A DNA stretch of 64,000 nt from an uncultured Tenacibaculum sp. Lineage in GTDB: Bacteria > Bacteroidota > Bacteroidia > Flavobacteriales > Flavobacteriaceae. Below, piece after piece: positions 61,589 through 64,000 of this stretch. The notes under the pieces were generated by a model. The model worked only from the letters and a program-made list of their open reading frames with translations. It had not been told where the DNA came from and searched no databases. The stretch is from NCBI RefSeq assembly GCF_947494125.1, contig NZ_CANLTU010000001.1, positions 682,001-746,000 on the forward strand, read 5' to 3'. The position numbers and the translations under genes are program-made. How positions within the stretch are numbered: position 1 is the first letter of the stretch; each line of letters starts with the position of its first letter.

Positions 61589-63952
61589 TTAAAATTTTAG
61601 TGTAGCTCCAAGTAAAAAGTTTCTAGTTGCTTGCGGATAGTATCCAGAACCATCTACGGTTTTGGTGGTTCCTGGGTTAGACCAAGTATCGTCATACGTA
61701 TAGTAATAACCTCTGTCTACATATTCTTTGTTAAAAATATTGTTTACCAAACCAGTAAGTACAATAGATTTAAATATTTTATTGGTTTTAATTTCATAAA
61801 CAATATTAAAATCGCTTGTAAAAAAACCTTTTAGTACATCTAAATTAGAAACTTTACTATCTAAATTACTCATAAACTGTTTACCAATGTATTTAGATAA
61901 GAATGCCAATTGTAAGTTGTTTACAGGTTTATACACAAGTGCATTTCCGAAAACAATATCTGGCGAAAAAGTAATAGTAGTATTTCCTAAGTTTTGTAAT
62001 ACACCATCAATTTTAGCATGATAATCTCTATTTATATTTTGGCTAAAAGAAATATTTGGACGCATAGAAACATGCTCTGATAATTTAAGATCAGCATCTA
62101 TTTCTATACCTAGTCTATAACTATTACCACTAGAAGCTCTTAAAGGCTCACCTGTGTTAGGGTCTATAGCTCCAGTTAAGATTAGTTGATTTTGGTAGTC
62201 CATATAATACACATTGGTATTTACCTTAGCAATAGGACTAGAAAAACGCCAACCTAATTCATAATCGTCTAAACTTTCGTGTTTAGAATTTCCGCCTTCA
62301 AAATCGTTTCTATTAGGCTCTCTGTTTGCTTTTGCATATGAAGCATAAATACTATGTTTTTCGTTTACTTTATAGGTTAAACCAGCTTTAGGGTTAAAGA
62401 AATTATAATCTTTGTCTACATTAATAGGGTTTCTATCAGAAGTTAAACCAGAAGTTTTATAATTAACAAACCTACCTTGTATGTCTAAAAAAGCTTTTAA
62501 GTTGTTAGTAACATTAAAGGTTGCTTTAGAAAAAACACTCCAATCTGTTTTCTTAGAAGTACTATCGTAATAATGATCTCTAATATTTGTATTAGGAGCT
62601 AAATCGCTTCCCCAAATTACTTCTCCATAATGTTCATTGTCGTACTTACTATAAGAAGTTCCTGTTATAATTTCAAGCTTATCATTCTTATAAGTTACAT
62701 TCCCATTTGCTACGTAGAAGTGATTGTCTAACCACCTTCTTACAATAACATCACTTCCATCAACAATTAAGTTATTATAATCAGCAGCATCTCTACCAGC
62801 TTTGTATTGCTCAAAATATCCTTTACCACGTGTATAGTTTAAACCAATATTTGTAGACCAATTGTTATTTATTCTTTCATTCCAGTGTAACTGGTAATGG
62901 TCTTGTTGGTAATTATCAGTTTCGTTATCGTAAGTATAAGGGTTCTGTCTTCTATTTGTTTCTAGTTGAGCAAGATCAATACCTGCCCAAGCTTGGTATG
63001 TTTTTTCTTTACCGCCAAAAACTAAGGCTTTAATTAAGGTATTATCATCCGTATAACTTCCTTGTAAAAAGTATGATTTTAAATCAGTTGAAGCTCTATC
63101 AATATAACCATCAGAGTAAATATTAGATAAACGCCCAGCAAATTCGAAATGCTTATTTACTTTACCAGTCGTAAATTTTACAGTGTGTTTTCTAGTTCCG
63201 TATGAACCAAAAGAATTTGAAATTTCCCCACCAGATTCTTCAGCAACGGCATCAGTTAAAATATTTAAACTAGCTCCAAAAGCACCAGAACCGTTAGTTG
63301 AGGTACCAACACCACGTTGTAATTGCAAACTTTGAGTAGAAGAAGCAAAATCGCCCATATTTACCCAAAATGTACCTTGACTTTCTGCATCGTTATAAGG
63401 AATACCATTAACGGTAACATTTACACGAGAAGCATCCGAACCACGAACTCGAATATAGGTATAACCTACACCAGCTCCTGCATCAGATGAAGAAACAACA
63501 TTTGGTAAATAGTTCATTAAAATAGGAATGTCTTGTCCTAAATTACGTTTAGCAATATCTTTCTTAGTTAAATTAGAATGACTAACAGGAGCATCTGCCT
63601 TTACACGAACAGCAGAAACTAATACCTCATCTAAAACATTCGCATCAGATGTTAATTGAAAGTTAATCGTTTGATTATTTGTTATTTCAACTTTTTGAGT
63701 TAGAGTTTTAAATCCAACATAAGAAACGGTAATAGTATGTGTTCCTTTGGCTAGACTTAATTTAAAAGCTCCTTCAAAATCAGCAGAAGTTCCTTTTTTT
63801 AATTTTTTAACAGCAATAGTTGCTCCTACAAGTGGCTCTTGGTTATTGTTAACTACTTTACCAGAAAGTATAACATTTTGAGAATTTGCAGTAAACGTTG
63901 CAAATAATACAATTAAAGAAGATAGAATCTTCATTTGTTTAATAAAAGACAT
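61589..63952 (-). CDS. TonB-dependent receptor with CarboxypepD-like domain
   Basis: An outer-membrane receptor of about 787 residues from ATG 63952; the frame also has ATGs at 63961 and 63934, and the latter sits right before the hydrophobic core ILSSLIVLFATFTANS. A CarboxypepD-like domain (GKVVNNNQEPLVGATIAVKK) is followed by a TonB-box region (VLDEVLVSAVRV), a plug (YIRVRGSDASRVNVTVNGIP, LQLQRGVGTSTNGSGAFGAS) and a barrel with typical C-terminal YYPQATRNFLLGATLKF. It is FecA/iron-receptor-like without SusD or STN domain. The substrate is unknown. Confidence 0.9.
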   Translation of the reverse strand: MSFIKQMKILSSLIVLFATFTANSQNVILSGKVVNNNQEPLVGATIAVKKLKKGTSADFEGAFKLSLAKGTHTITVSYVGFKTLTQKVEITNNQTINFQLTSDANVLDEVLVSAVRVKADAPVSHSNLTKKDIAKRNLGQDIPILMNYLPNVVSSSDAGAGVGYTYIRVRGSDASRVNVTVNGIPYNDAESQGTFWVNMGDFASSTQSLQLQRGVGTSTNGSGAFGASLNILTDAVAEESGGEISNSFGSYGTRKHTVKFTTGKVNKHFEFAGRLSNIYSDGYIDRASTDLKSYFLQGSYTDDNTLIKALVFGGKEKTYQAWAGIDLAQLETNRRQNPYTYDNETDNYQQDHYQLHWNERINNNWSTNIGLNYTRGKGYFEQYKAGRDAADYNNLIVDGSDVIVRRWLDNHFYVANGNVTYKNDKLEIITGTSYSKYDNEHYGEVIWGSDLAPNTNIRDHYYDSTSKKTDWSVFSKATFNVTNNLKAFLDIQGRFVNYKTSGLTSDRNPINVDKDYNFFNPKAGLTYKVNEKHSIYASYAKANREPNRNDFEGGNSKHESLDDYELGWRFSSPIAKVNTNVYYMDYQNQLILTGAIDPNTGEPLRASSGNSYRLGIEIDADLKLSEHVSMRPNISFSQNINRDYHAKIDGVLQNLGNTTITFSPDIVFGNALVYKPVNNLQLAFLSKYIGKQFMSNLDSKVSNLDVLKGFFTSDFNIVYEIKTNKIFKSIVLTGLVNNIFNKEYVDRGYYYTYDDTWSNPGTTKTVDGSGYYPQATRNFLLGATLKF

Positions 63953-64000
63953 CGGTCTCATTTTTTTATAAAATAAAATGGAATAAAAAGAGGTAATTAT

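Overview
The window comes from an AT-rich member of the Bacteroidetes, almost certainly a marine Flavobacteriaceae (Tenacibaculum/Polaribacter-like). Evidence: a complete Na+-NQR operon, an alternative complex III operon fused to a cytochrome oxidase, many TonB-dependent receptors with CarboxypepD-like N-terminal domains, a FecI/FecR regulator pair, LytS/LytTR two-component pairs, DUF3078, DUF2480 and DUF5916 proteins, weak ribosome binding sites and TAnnTTTG-type -7 promoter boxes. No tRNA, rRNA, CRISPR array or transposase gene was seen.

Layout. 1-5977: nqrA (5' end cut by the window) to nqrF. 6124-10193: small zinc-ribbon protein, RNA helicase, a small conserved protein, an unannotated 33-residue peptide gene with its own promoter and terminator, an Fe-S-type uracil-DNA glycosylase, hflX. 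10551-15101: two tandem secreted TonB-C-terminal-domain proteins and a TonB-dependent receptor. 15165-22216 (minus strand): CNNM/CorC-type transporter, two DUF3078 outer-membrane proteins, and a FecA-like receptor/FecR/FecI signalling set. 22475-24090: a second short peptide gene whose C-terminus resembles that of the first, followed by a lipoprotein with a duplicated domain around a PKD-like domain. 24183-28873: DUF2480/SufT-like/SufE, a PfkB kinase, purF and a SPOR protein. 29089-40523: actABCDEF and cox subunits II and I, a quinol-to-oxygen chain. 40524-42451: a repeat-rich island with inverted REP-like palindromes, tandemly duplicated flanks and a two-gene cassette. 42452-47277: ruvB followed by a sulfur-handling operon (SulP transporter, MBL-rhodanese protein, rhodanese lipoprotein, HMA protein). 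47427-59131: hydrolases, two LytS/LytTR pairs, an MBL hydrolase, an HU-like protein and orphan genes, with a 20-bp perfect hairpin and a gene bracketed by ~190-bp direct repeats. 59353-63952: a DUF5916 protein and a TonB-dependent receptor, convergent.

Together the core genes describe aerobic respiration: NADH is oxidised by NQR, which pumps Na+, and quinol is oxidised by ACIII, which passes electrons to the oxidase. Outer-membrane uptake is driven by TonB. The most unusual material is (i) the paired short peptides ending in xYAI(N/R)H, (ii) the REP-flanked cassette between coxA and ruvB, and (iii) the orphan lipoprotein gene between ~190-bp direct repeats.
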